Below, one piece after another: positions 27,644 to 36,427 of a stretch of 64,000 nt of DNA (position 1 is the first letter of the stretch; each line of letters begins with the position of its first letter). The position numbers and the translations under genes were made by a program. The notes beneath the pieces are model-generated. The model saw only the letters and a program-made list of their open reading frames with translations, was not told the origin of the DNA and ran no database searches. The stretch is from contig NZ_JAAXMS010000002.1 in NCBI RefSeq assembly GCF_012290005.1, positions 992,001-1,056,000 on the forward strand, in the 5' to 3' direction. The stretch comes from Crateriforma spongiae. GTDB taxonomy: Bacteria > Planctomycetota > Planctomycetia > Pirellulales > Pirellulaceae.

Positions 27644-28747
27644 ATGGTCGAAGGAATCATTTGGGCTCTCTTTGCAGGCTTGATGCTGGGCCTGTATGCC
27701 CTGCCCGCCAAGTTCACCAAAGGCTTCAAGGAGGAAAACACTTGGGGCCTGTTCTTCATGCTGACGATGTTCGTCGTCCCCATCCTAGCGACCTTTCTGA
27801 TCATGAAAGGTGTCGGAAACATCTATGGTGCCGAAGACGTCCAAGCCATTTTGCCCAAAATGGTTGTCACCAGCGTGCTGTGGGGTATCGGCGTGATGAT
27901 GTGGGGCAAAGCGATTCACCACATCGGTGTCTCGCTCGGGTTTTCCATCTTCATCGGCACCGTGATCTTGGTCGGATCACTGATGCCTTTCTTGGTCGAA
28001 GGTTTGCCGGAATCCAAAGTGTTCCTGACCATCATGGTCGGGTTGTTGTTCGTTCTGGCCGGCATCTTTGCCAACGGCAAAGCGGGCATGACACGCGAAG
28101 CCGACGAAGTGGCCGCAGAATCACAATCATCCGAAGACGGCGACGGTGAATCGACTGACAAAAAATCGATGGCCGCCGGCATCCTGATCGCCGTCATCGG
28201 CGGACTGTTGGCCACCGGTTTCAGTTTCGCCAATGCGGTCGGACGACCGCCGCTGCACGCCGCCAGCCAGGCGCAGGGCAACCCGGAATGGGTCACCGCG
28301 CTGGCGGTAATGTTTCCGATCTTTTTAAGCGGCGGGGTGATCATGGCGGGCTACTTCGCTTGGCAATTGACCCAAAAGAAAGCTTGGGGTGATTTTGCCA
28401 CGCCGTCGCTGGCCAAGAACTTTGTGCTGATCTTTGTCATGGCCGTTTTCCATTACGCGGCATCTGCCGTGTTCGCTTATGCGGCTTTCAAGTTAGGCGC
28501 CGTCGGTAATACGGTCGGCTATGCCATCTTCAATACCGCCTGTGTCGTGACGGCCATCGTCAGCGGGATCGTGACAGGCGAATGGAAATTGGCATCACCG
28601 AAAGCCAAGAATTTGCTGTACGCCGGATTGACCTGCATGGTTATCGGCATCCTGATCATTTCGCTCGGCAACAAGTTCGCGACCGAACAACCGGTCGCCG
28701 ACGAAATCGTTGCCATTGAAACGCTCTCGGTCGAAACAACCTCCTGA
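27644..28747 (+). CDS. RhaT-type sugar:proton symporter
   Basis: 367 residues with about ten hydrophobic segments and no signal peptide, matching the L-rhamnose-proton symporter (RhaT) family of the drug/metabolite superfamily. Typical elements: GLMLGLYALPAKFTKGF near the N-terminus, EENTWGLFFM, and ATGFSFANAVG mid-protein. A hydrophilic, acidic loop (about 150-180) separates two halves. It should import a deoxy- or anhydro-hexose across the inner membrane. Because the flanking enzymes suit 3,6-anhydro-L-galactose or L-fucose better than rhamnose (no RhaA/B/D here), the substrate is probably not rhamnose. Confidence 0.88.
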   Translation: MVEGIIWALFAGLMLGLYALPAKFTKGFKEENTWGLFFMLTMFVVPILATFLIMKGVGNIYGAEDVQAILPKMVVTSVLWGIGVMMWGKAIHHIGVSLGFSIFIGTVILVGSLMPFLVEGLPESKVFLTIMVGLLFVLAGIFANGKAGMTREADEVAAESQSSEDGDGESTDKKSMAAGILIAVIGGLLATGFSFANAVGRPPLHAASQAQGNPEWVTALAVMFPIFLSGGVIMAGYFAWQLTQKKAWGDFATPSLAKNFVLIFVMAVFHYAASAVFAYAAFKLGAVGNTVGYAIFNTACVVTAIVSGIVTGEWKLASPKAKNLLYAGLTCMVIGILIISLGNKFATEQPVADEIVAIETLSVETTS

Positions 28748-28953
28748 TTCGACGATTCGTTGCCCACATCCATTGGTCCGTCAGGGGTCATTCGGTGACC
28801 CAGCGGATGCGGCGGCAACCTCCCAGTTTTCATACGACTCGATCGAACCCTCCGCGTTTGAACTGTCGACATTCAACAAAATCGTTTTCTCGTTCCCCTG
28901 TCTCGTCGCCTTCACTTTCTCCCCTCCCCCATTCCCCGCACGGCGGTCCAACG

Positions 28954-30015
28954 ATGCAACTAAGCAAGTCGCCCTTCGGTACTTTCGAAAACCAACCCGT
29001 CGAACTTTGGACACTGGTCAATGATCATGGTGTGACGGTCAAGTTGATGACTTATGGCGGAACCGTCACTTCCATTCGTGTACCCGACGGATCGGGCAAC
29101 ATCGACGATATCGTCTGTGGCTTTGACACGTTGGACGGTTACTTCAGCGAAGAATACAAAACCAATTCGCCCTATTTTGGTTGTCTGGTCGGACGCTATG
29201 CCGCCCGCATCAAAGACGGACGCTTTGAATTGGATGGCAAGACCTATCAATTGGCGACCAACGACGGCCCCAATCATTTGCACGGTGGCGTTCGCGGTTT
29301 CGATAAACGCTTTTGGGACGTCATCGATACAACCGAAAGCACTGATGAAGTTTCTGTCACGTTACAGTTGATCAGTCCCGATGGCGAAGAAAGCTATCCG
29401 GGCCGCTTGGATACCAAAGTTCAGTATCTGCTGAACAACGACAATGAACTTCGGATTCACTATCTAGCCGAAACCGATCAAGCGACTCCGGTTTCATTAA
29501 CCAATCACACCTATTTCAACCTGAACGGATTCCGCGCGAACGTCTTGGATCATGTCGTCCAGTTGGACAGCCCACGTTACATGGTTCCCGACGATTCGAA
29601 CGTTCCGGTCGGTGAAGAAGCCGACGTGGCGGGAACCGCCGCCGACTTCAACCAACCCAAACGCATCGGCGACGCGTTCGATGAATTGCCGATGGGTTTT
29701 GAACATTTCTATGTGATCCCGTCCCACGACGGATCGCTGCGTACGATCGCAACAGTGAACGAACCTTCGACCGGTCGACGCTTGGAAGTCCAATCCACCG
29801 AACCGGGCACACTGTTTTACACGGGCCGCTACACCTCCGACGCACTGGGGCGTGAAAGCGGTGCCGCGTTCGGCCAGTTTCGTGCCTTCTGCTTGGAAAC
29901 ATCCAAGCTACCCAACGGCCCAAATTTGCCGTCGGCTCCAAAATGCGTTCTGCAGCCGGGCGAAACCTACGATGAAACGACCGTTTACAAATTCGGCTGG
30001 TCATCCAACGCCTAA
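28954..30015 (+). CDS. galM: Aldose 1-epimerase (first copy)
   Basis: 353 residues from ATG 28954. A GalM-type mutarotase that interconverts alpha and beta anomers of galactose or a related aldose. Motifs GGTVTSIRVPD, GRYAARI, NHLHGGVRGFDKRFW and NHTYFNL include the two histidines; a C-terminal Glu in FCLETSKLPN fits the catalytic base. No signal peptide, so cytoplasmic. A second paralogue lies at 34698. The first stretch of the open frame (from 28795) is Pro/Ser-rich and is taken as untranslated. Confidence 0.92.
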   Translation: MQLSKSPFGTFENQPVELWTLVNDHGVTVKLMTYGGTVTSIRVPDGSGNIDDIVCGFDTLDGYFSEEYKTNSPYFGCLVGRYAARIKDGRFELDGKTYQLATNDGPNHLHGGVRGFDKRFWDVIDTTESTDEVSVTLQLISPDGEESYPGRLDTKVQYLLNNDNELRIHYLAETDQATPVSLTNHTYFNLNGFRANVLDHVVQLDSPRYMVPDDSNVPVGEEADVAGTAADFNQPKRIGDAFDELPMGFEHFYVIPSHDGSLRTIATVNEPSTGRRLEVQSTEPGTLFYTGRYTSDALGRESGAAFGQFRAFCLETSKLPNGPNLPSAPKCVLQPGETYDETTVYKFGWSSNA

Positions 30016-30107
30016 CTTTCCCACGTCAATGCGTCCCTGTTCGAAACCGTCGGCTGCGTTGACGTCCCCTCATTTTCCCAATCAAAACCTTACTTGGATC
30101 ACTTGTG

Positions 30108-31124
30108 ATGAAGTCCGCCCAGTATGTCGGCAATCGCAGCATCGACATCGGTGACAGTCAAAGCATTGCCCCCGGCCCCGGCGAAGCCCGCCTGGAAGTC
30201 GCCTATTGTGGAATTTGTGGCACCGACATTCACATCTTTCACGGGGCGATGGACCAGCGTGTGCAAATGCCTCAGATCATCGGCCACGAGGTGTCCGCGA
30301 CGGTCGCCGAAGTCGGCCCCGACGTGTCCGATGTCCAGGTCGGCCAACGTGTCGCCGTTCGGCCGCTGAAATTTGGTCAACCGGCATCCTTCGACAAAGG
30401 ACATGCTCACGTCGGCAAAAACTTGAAATTCATCGGCATCGACATGCCCGGCGGAATGCAGTCGTCGTGGACCGTCCCCGCTTACACTCTGCATGCCCTG
30501 CCCGATTCGCTGTCGATGCAGCACGGCGCCATGATCGAACCGGCCGCGGTGGCCTGTCACGACGTACGACTGGGCGAAGTGAAAGCCGGCGAAACGTGCG
30601 TCGTCATCGGCGGGGGCCCGATCGGTCTGTTGATCGCTTTGGTCGCCATGGACAAAGGCGCCAAAGTCATCTTGTCCGAAGTCAACGAATCACGTTTGGC
30701 CCTGGCCAAGTCACTGGGCATGGAAGCGGTCAACCCGATGCAACAAGACCTGGTCGCCGAAGTCAGCAAGCTGACCGATGGCGGCATGGCCGATTGTGTC
30801 TTTGAAGTTTCCGGTTCGGCCCCCGGCGTGGAAGTCATGACGGAACTTCCGAACGTCCGCGGACGCATCGTCATGGTTGCGATTCACCCGCAACCCAAGC
30901 CGGTCAACCTGTTCAAATTCTTCTGGTCCGAAATCCGCATGATCGGAGCCCGACTGTATGAAGAACAAGACTTCGACGAAGCGATCCGCTTGGCCGACGC
31001 GGGCAAACTGCACCTGGACAAACTGATCACCGAAGTCGTGCCGATCGAAAAGACCCAGCAGACCTTCGAAGCCATCGATGCCAACCCCGACGGCATCAAG
31101 TACCTCATTCAATGCAACGCCTAA
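30108..31124 (+). CDS. Zinc-type alcohol dehydrogenase (MDR) without structural-zinc cysteines
   Basis: 338 residues from ATG 30108. A medium-chain dehydrogenase with the catalytic-zinc site Cys37 (CGICGTD) and His60-Glu61 (IIGHEV), and the NAD(P) loop GGGPIGLL. The usual four-cysteine structural zinc lobe is replaced by PLKFGQPASFDKGHAHVG, which has no cysteine. The overall type is sorbitol/L-threonine/L-idonate dehydrogenase. In this operon it is the best candidate for 2-keto-3-deoxy-L-galactonate 5-dehydrogenase (EC 1.1.1.389 class), because it sits directly before a KduD-like gene; this is inference from context. 12 bp separate it from the next gene. Confidence 0.88.
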   Translation: MKSAQYVGNRSIDIGDSQSIAPGPGEARLEVAYCGICGTDIHIFHGAMDQRVQMPQIIGHEVSATVAEVGPDVSDVQVGQRVAVRPLKFGQPASFDKGHAHVGKNLKFIGIDMPGGMQSSWTVPAYTLHALPDSLSMQHGAMIEPAAVACHDVRLGEVKAGETCVVIGGGPIGLLIALVAMDKGAKVILSEVNESRLALAKSLGMEAVNPMQQDLVAEVSKLTDGGMADCVFEVSGSAPGVEVMTELPNVRGRIVMVAIHPQPKPVNLFKFFWSEIRMIGARLYEEQDFDEAIRLADAGKLHLDKLITEVVPIEKTQQTFEAIDANPDGIKYLIQCNA

Positions 31125-31136
31125 GAAGAATCAAAC

Positions 31137-31907
31137 ATGGCAATCTTAGATACTTTTGACCTGTCCGGAAAAACCGCGTTGGTGACCGGATGCAAACGCG
31201 GCATCGGCAAAGCAATCGCCGTCGGTTTGGCCGAAGCGGGCGCTGATGTGATCGGCGTCTCCGCGTCATTGGAGGCATCCGGCAGTGATGTCGAAAAAGA
31301 GGTCCAGGCGGTGGGACGTCAGTTCACGGCCTATCAATGTGATTTTGCTAATCGCAAAGCCGTCTATGCGTTCATCGAGAAAGCAAAATCGGATCACCCC
31401 AAGATCGACATCCTGATCAACAACGCGGGAACGATCTTGCGCAAACCTGCCGCCGAACATCCCGATGAGTACTGGGACAAGGTGATCGAAGTCAACTTGA
31501 ACGCGCAATTCGTTTTGTCGCGCGAATTCGGACGCGAAATGGTCGAACGTGGCGAAGGCAAAATCATCTTCACCGCCTCGCTGTTGACCTTCCAAGGCGG
31601 CATCACGGTCCCGGGCTACGCGGCCAGCAAAGGCGCTATCGGACAACTGACCATGGCCCTGGCCAACGAATGGGCCGGCAAGGGTGTCAACGTCAACGCG
31701 ATCGCACCGGGCTACATCGCCACCGACAATACACAGGCCCTTCGCGACGATGCGGTCCGCAGCGAACAAATCTTGACGCGAATCCCCGCCGGACGTTGGG
31801 GCGAACCCGACGACTTCAAAGGCCCGGCTGTCTTCCTGGCTTCCGACGCCGCACGCTATGTCCACGGCGCGGTGCTGTTGGTCGACGGCGGCTGGATGGG
31901 TCGCTAA
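31137..31907 (+). CDS. kduD: KduD-like SDR (2-keto-3-deoxy-D-gluconate 5-dehydrogenase type)
   Basis: 256 residues, a classical short-chain dehydrogenase: TGCKRGIG cofactor loop (17-24), NNAG (95-98), Ser148, Tyr161 and Lys165. The block FQGGITVPGYAASKGAIGQL, ANEWAGKGVNVNAIAPGY and TDNTQALRDD is characteristic of KduD, which reduces 2,5-diketo-3-deoxygluconate to 2-keto-3-deoxygluconate (EC 1.1.1.127). That same step closes the known 3,6-anhydro-L-galactose pathway. A 2-keto-3-deoxy-L-fuconate dehydrogenase role is the alternative. Cytoplasmic. Confidence 0.92.
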   Translation: MAILDTFDLSGKTALVTGCKRGIGKAIAVGLAEAGADVIGVSASLEASGSDVEKEVQAVGRQFTAYQCDFANRKAVYAFIEKAKSDHPKIDILINNAGTILRKPAAEHPDEYWDKVIEVNLNAQFVLSREFGREMVERGEGKIIFTASLLTFQGGITVPGYAASKGAIGQLTMALANEWAGKGVNVNAIAPGYIATDNTQALRDDAVRSEQILTRIPAGRWGEPDDFKGPAVFLASDAARYVHGAVLLVDGGWMGR

Positions 31908-32033
31908 AGATTTTGGGTTTCTGGTTTCGCTTTCCTCGCACCGACCTGCGGGGAGAGCACACATTTGGACGGTTAACAGAACCGATTCCGCCTCCGATCC
32001 ACGCCTGTTCCATCTCCGATTCAAAAAGTTGTT

Positions 32034-33512
32034 ATGTCCCAAACGATGCACGAAACTCGTGATGGCGTTGACCACTATCGCATGCTGATCAACGGTGAAT
32101 TCGTTGATTCGACCAGCGGTGACGTCATCCAAGTGGAAAACCCGACCAACGAAGATGCCACCTACAGCGTTCCCAACGGAAACGCCGAAGACGCAACCTC
32201 GGCCCTGCAAGCCGCGCAAGCCGCTTTCCCCGCATGGGCCGCCATGCCCGCCGTCCAGCGTGGTGAAATCCTGGCCCGATTCGCTTCGCTGATCCGTGAC
32301 AATCGCGAACGGTTGGCCAAAATCTTGGTCACCGAAATGGGCAAGACATATGAATTGGCCTTGGGGGAAGTCGACGTGTCCGCCGACTTTATAAACTTCC
32401 CCGCTCAAGCCGCCCGGCGAATCGAAGGCGACATCTTGCCCTCGGACTTGCCCAACGAACACATCATGATCCATAAGGTTCCTTATGGTGTGACCGTCGG
32501 TATCGCGGCATGGAATTTCCCCCTCGCACTCGCGTGCCGAAAAATCGGCCCCGCCCTGACCACCGGCAACGTGATGGTTGTCAAACCACCGTCGGTCACC
32601 CCCGTGGCCGTGTTGGCCTTGGGCGAACTGGCCATTCAAGCCGGTGTCCCCAAGGGCGTTTTGAACCTGGTCACCGGCGGCGGATCGACCATGGGCGAAG
32701 AACTGGTCACCAACAAGATCACGCGTTTGGTCACCATGACGGGGTCCACCGCAACGGGCCAACAGATCTTCCGCAAAGCGTCCGATCGCCTGACCGCCGT
32801 CCGCTTGGAACTCGGCGGCAAAGCGCCGTTCATCTTGCTGGCCGATGGCGATGTCGATCAGGCCGTCGAAGCCGCCGTGGTCTCACGTCACCTGAACAGC
32901 GGCCAAGTCTGTACCTGTCCGGAACGCTTCTATATCCACGAAGCGGTGTATGACGAATTCTTGGACAAGTATGTCGCGGCCGTCGAAAAATTGACCATCG
33001 GCGATCCGATGAAAGACGACACCGATATCGGCCCCAAGGTCAACGCCTATGAGACGGACCAATTGGAAAAAGTGGTCCAACAAGCAGTCGCCGATGGCGC
33101 AAAAATTGCCACCGGTGGCAAGCGTCCCGACGGCGAGTTCTTTCAGAAAGGCCACTGGTATGAACCGACGGTACTAACCGAATGTGACAATGCCATGTCC
33201 GTGATGCGCGACGAAGTGTTTGGTGTCGTCAGCCCGATCATGAAGATCCAAAGCTACGAACAAGCCTTGGAATTAGCCAACGATAGCGACTATGGGCTGG
33301 CCGCCTTCTTATTCACACATGACATGCGTCTGATCCAGCGTGCCGTGTTGGAATTGGAATTCGGCGAAATCTATGTCAATCGTCCGATGGGCGAACAACG
33401 TCAAGGCTTCCACAACGGTCACAAACTCAGCGGAACCGGTGGCGAAGACGGCAAATACGGGATGGAAAACTATCTCGAAAAGAAAACCATGTATGTCAAT
33501 TTTTCCAACTAG
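32034..33512 (+). CDS. AldA-type aldehyde dehydrogenase
   Basis: 492 residues. All ALDH landmarks are present: Asn161 in AAWNFP, Lys184 in VKPPS, Glu259 in ELGGKAP and the nucleophile Cys293 in SGQVCTCPERF. The C-terminus FGEIYVNRPMGEQRQGFHNG closely follows E. coli AldA (lactaldehyde dehydrogenase). Enzymes of this group also act on other aldoses; the 3,6-anhydro-L-galactose dehydrogenases (EC 1.2.1.92) known from agarolytic bacteria are AldA-like. The next gene is an enolase-superfamily enzyme of the type that takes the resulting acid, which favours the sugar-oxidising role. Lactaldehyde from a fucose/rhamnose route is the alternative. 126 bp follow the SDR gene. Confidence 0.92.
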   Translation: MSQTMHETRDGVDHYRMLINGEFVDSTSGDVIQVENPTNEDATYSVPNGNAEDATSALQAAQAAFPAWAAMPAVQRGEILARFASLIRDNRERLAKILVTEMGKTYELALGEVDVSADFINFPAQAARRIEGDILPSDLPNEHIMIHKVPYGVTVGIAAWNFPLALACRKIGPALTTGNVMVVKPPSVTPVAVLALGELAIQAGVPKGVLNLVTGGGSTMGEELVTNKITRLVTMTGSTATGQQIFRKASDRLTAVRLELGGKAPFILLADGDVDQAVEAAVVSRHLNSGQVCTCPERFYIHEAVYDEFLDKYVAAVEKLTIGDPMKDDTDIGPKVNAYETDQLEKVVQQAVADGAKIATGGKRPDGEFFQKGHWYEPTVLTECDNAMSVMRDEVFGVVSPIMKIQSYEQALELANDSDYGLAAFLFTHDMRLIQRAVLELEFGEIYVNRPMGEQRQGFHNGHKLSGTGGEDGKYGMENYLEKKTMYVNFSN

Positions 33513-33531
33513 CCGATCGGCAACCTGACCC

Positions 33532-34641
33532 GTGAAAATTCAAAAAGTCGAAACCGAACTCTATCACGTCCCGCTTTCACGCGCGATGGTCGATGCCATC
33601 CACGGCGTCCAGAAAGAATTCTCGCTAATCGTTGTCAAAATCACGACCGACGATGGCGCGACCGGCATGGGATACACCTACAGCGTCGGCCAAGTCGGCG
33701 GTACATCCATCGCCACCCTGATCCACGACAACCTGGTTCCACTGTTGATCGGCGAAGACCCGCGTCGAATCGAACACCTGTGGGAAAAGATGTGGTGGGC
33801 ACTTCACTACGTCGGACGCAGCGGAATCGCCGTCTTTGCACTTTCCGCGGTCGACACGGCACTTTGGGATCTGAAAGCCCGCCTGGCCGACGAACCTTTG
33901 TGGCGTTTCCTAGGTGGCCATGACAATAAGGCCGAAGCTTACGGCGGTGGTATCGATTTTGAACTGTCGATCGACGAGTTGCTGAAACAGACACAAGGCT
34001 TCTTGGATGCCGGCCTGAACGCGATCAAAATCAAGATCGGCCGCGATTCCATCGCACAGGAATGTGAACGCATCAGTGCAATGCGTGACTTCCTTGGCCC
34101 CGACCGAAAGCTGATGGTCGATGTGAATATGAAGTGGAGCGTTGAAAAGGCGATCCGCGCCGCTCGTGCTTTTGAACCCTACGACCTTTATTGGATCGAA
34201 GAACCGACCATCCCCGACGACGTCGAAGGAAATCGACGCATCCAGGTCGAAGGCGGTATTCCCGTCGCCACCGGCGAAAACTTACATTCCATCTATGAGT
34301 TTCGCCAAATGATCGCCGACGGCGGCGTGTCGTTCCCCGATGCCGACATTTCCAACCTGGGTGGGATCACCGCATTGATGAAGGTCGCCCACATCGCCGA
34401 AGCGCATAACCGCAACTTGACCACCCACGGCATTCAAGAAATGCACGTCAGCTGTTTGGCTGCGATTCCCAACGCATCTCTGTTGGAAATCCATGCCTTC
34501 CGCGTCGATGATTTCTTGGTTCACCCGCTGGAAATCAAAGACGGTTACGCCTACGCATCGGATCGTCCCGGGCACGGCGTGGTGATCGATTGGGACAAGA
34601 TCGCCAAACACAAGATCGCGTTTAAATCAGCACAAGGCTGA
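33532..34641 (+). CDS. Enolase-superfamily sugar-acid enzyme, probable 3,6-anhydro-L-galactonate cycloisomerase
   Basis: 369 residues, GTG start 19 bp after the aldehyde dehydrogenase. Mandelate-racemase-like, with Lys166/Lys168 (KIKIG), metal ligands Asp197 (VDVN), Glu223 (WIEEPT) and Glu249 (GENLHS), and His299 in TTHGIQEMHVS. It belongs to the ~360-residue group that begins with a capping domain including GYTYSVG and HYVGRSGIAVFALSAVD. The group resemblance, from memory, is closest to 3,6-anhydro-L-galactonate cycloisomerase (EC 5.5.1.25), which opens the anhydro ring to give 2-keto-3-deoxy-L-galactonate. L-fuconate dehydratases are usually ~440 residues with other motifs. No alignment has been run. 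Confidence 0.82.
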   Translation: MKIQKVETELYHVPLSRAMVDAIHGVQKEFSLIVVKITTDDGATGMGYTYSVGQVGGTSIATLIHDNLVPLLIGEDPRRIEHLWEKMWWALHYVGRSGIAVFALSAVDTALWDLKARLADEPLWRFLGGHDNKAEAYGGGIDFELSIDELLKQTQGFLDAGLNAIKIKIGRDSIAQECERISAMRDFLGPDRKLMVDVNMKWSVEKAIRAARAFEPYDLYWIEEPTIPDDVEGNRRIQVEGGIPVATGENLHSIYEFRQMIADGGVSFPDADISNLGGITALMKVAHIAEAHNRNLTTHGIQEMHVSCLAAIPNASLLEIHAFRVDDFLVHPLEIKDGYAYASDRPGHGVVIDWDKIAKHKIAFKSAQG

Positions 34642-34697
34642 TCCTCTGGCGATTTGATCCCGGCATCCATTTTGATCTCCCACCCCCTGATCTTTCC

Positions 34698-35708
34698 ATG
34701 AAATACACGATCGGCAAAGGTTCATCGATCGAAGTGGATGTCGTTCCCTTGGGCGCTATCATCACCGCGATTCGCGTTCCCGATGCATCGGGAGCGATGG
34801 CGGACGTCGTGCTCGGATTCAATGACGTGTCGAATTACACCGACGCGGTGGATCATCCCTATTTCGGCGCGGTCGTTGGACGCTACGGAAATCGTATCGC
34901 CAAAGGCGAATTCCAATTGAACGGTCAGACCTACCGTTTGGCTTGCAATAATGGCTCCAACCATCTGCACGGTGGTGACGTCGGATTCGACCGAAAAGAA
35001 TGGACCGTCGTTTCATCGGACGACAATCAAATGGTCTTGCAACTGGAATCACCCGATGGCGACGAAGGCTATCCAGGCAATCTGATCGTGACCGTCACGT
35101 ACAAGGTGTCCGCACCGGGCGATTTGGAAGTCCTGTACGAAGCCACCACCGATCAAGCCACCCCGGTCAACCTGACGCAGCACACGTACTTCAATCTTGG
35201 TGGTGAAGGTAGCGGCGACATTCTGGATCATGAACTGAAGCTGAATGCGTCACAGTTCGTGCCCGTCGATCCGACGCTGATCCCGACCGGTCAACTTGCC
35301 GACGTCGCCGACACGCCGTTCGACTTTCGGCAAGCCAAACCCATTGGCCGCGACATTCTGTCGTCGCATCCGCAGTTGGAAATTGGGCAAGGCTTTGATC
35401 ACAACTTCATCATCTCGAAAGATTCGTCGGATCAGCAATCGATTTCCATGGCGGCAACAGTCAAACACCCCACCAGCGGTCGCACTTTGGAGGTCTGGAC
35501 CGACCAACCGGGCGTCCAGTTTTATTCAGGCAACTTCTTGGATGGACGGTTAACCGGCAAATCGGGATCGGCATACACGAGGAACTCAGGGTTCTGTTTG
35601 GAAACCCAGCACTTCCCCGATTCGCCCAACCAAATTGGCTTTCCGTCAACGATTCTTTACCCGGATAGCCAATATAAAACCAAAACAATCTTTCGTTTCG
35701 GTTTTTAG
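34698..35708 (+). CDS. galM: Aldose 1-epimerase (second copy)
   Basis: 336 residues, paralogue of the gene at 28954. NHLHGGDVGFDRKEW, QHTYFNLGG, VVGRYGNRI and the C-terminal FCLETQHFPDSP carry the same active-site His/Glu pattern. Mutarotases handle D-galactose, but some accept L-sugars or fucose. Two copies in a run, plus a FucU-like gene, suggest two or more monosaccharides are processed (for example D-galactose and an L-sugar). Cytoplasmic, no signal peptide. Confidence 0.92.
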   Translation: MKYTIGKGSSIEVDVVPLGAIITAIRVPDASGAMADVVLGFNDVSNYTDAVDHPYFGAVVGRYGNRIAKGEFQLNGQTYRLACNNGSNHLHGGDVGFDRKEWTVVSSDDNQMVLQLESPDGDEGYPGNLIVTVTYKVSAPGDLEVLYEATTDQATPVNLTQHTYFNLGGEGSGDILDHELKLNASQFVPVDPTLIPTGQLADVADTPFDFRQAKPIGRDILSSHPQLEIGQGFDHNFIISKDSSDQQSISMAATVKHPTSGRTLEVWTDQPGVQFYSGNFLDGRLTGKSGSAYTRNSGFCLETQHFPDSPNQIGFPSTILYPDSQYKTKTIFRFGF

Positions 35709-35830
35709 GTCTTTCAAGGAACTGAAAGTCTAGTAGGCGATTCATCGGATCGAATAAGATCGAACGTGACCCAACGATTGTTGGGATTGCCGGTCAATCG
35801 ATCAGCTTCCAATCAAATCTGGAGCACCCG

Positions 35831-36319
35831 ATGGACACATCAACCTGCTGGAAGTCCGTCCTTTCCGAACGACTTCCGCTTCTGGGGCACCGTAACTGGA
35901 TCGTCGTTGCCGACGCAGCTTATCCGTCGCAGACTTCACCGGGCATCCAAACGGTGGCAACGGGTGAAACCCACGAAGACGTTTTAAGCCACGTCTTGCA
36001 GCAAATCGACCAGTCGCCGCACGTGCGACCGATTGTCCATCTGGATAAGGAAGTCGATCTGTTGGACGAAAACGCCGCGCCCGGCATCGATACGCTGCGT
36101 CGTTTCTTAGACACCTCGCTGAACGCCTTTCCGGTATCCAAGCGGCTTCACGAGGACATCATCGCTGACCTGGACGCGGCCGGCGAAACCTTCGACATCC
36201 TGTTGTTAAAAACCAACATGGTTTTGCCTTACACCACGGTCTTCCTGCAGTTGGATTGTGGTTATTGGGACGAAGAATCCGAACGCTCGCTACGTTCAAC
36301 AATGGCTGCGGCGTCCTGA
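35831..36319 (+). CDS. RbsD/FucU-family sugar mutarotase
   Basis: 162 residues. The opening LPLLGHRNWIVVADAAYP matches the RbsD/FucU family, whose catalytic residues correspond here to His20 and Asp28 (the same numbers as in E. coli RbsD). FucU flips L-fucose anomers and RbsD ribose forms. The C-terminal tail TVFLQLDCGYWDEESERS is longer than the usual family end and has no clear counterpart. It may feed an L-fucose or L-galactose dehydrogenase downstream. Function call is moderate because the rest of the sequence is diverged. Confidence 0.72.
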   Translation: MDTSTCWKSVLSERLPLLGHRNWIVVADAAYPSQTSPGIQTVATGETHEDVLSHVLQQIDQSPHVRPIVHLDKEVDLLDENAAPGIDTLRRFLDTSLNAFPVSKRLHEDIIADLDAAGETFDILLLKTNMVLPYTTVFLQLDCGYWDEESERSLRSTMAAAS

Positions 36320-36427
36320 TCGATTGCACGCGCTAAAACGTTGCCAGTTCACACGCGGTACGCCGACACGCACCGCATCACCCCACCCGCTTCACCTCCG
36401 CCTGTTTTGCGATAAAGGGCTGCACTC

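Noticed and set aside
31960-31980. CGGTTAACAGAACCG palindrome between the SDR and aldehyde dehydrogenase
   Set aside because: Short palindrome with an odd centre in a 126-bp gap inside the operon; no promoter beside it and no clear match to the GntR site.
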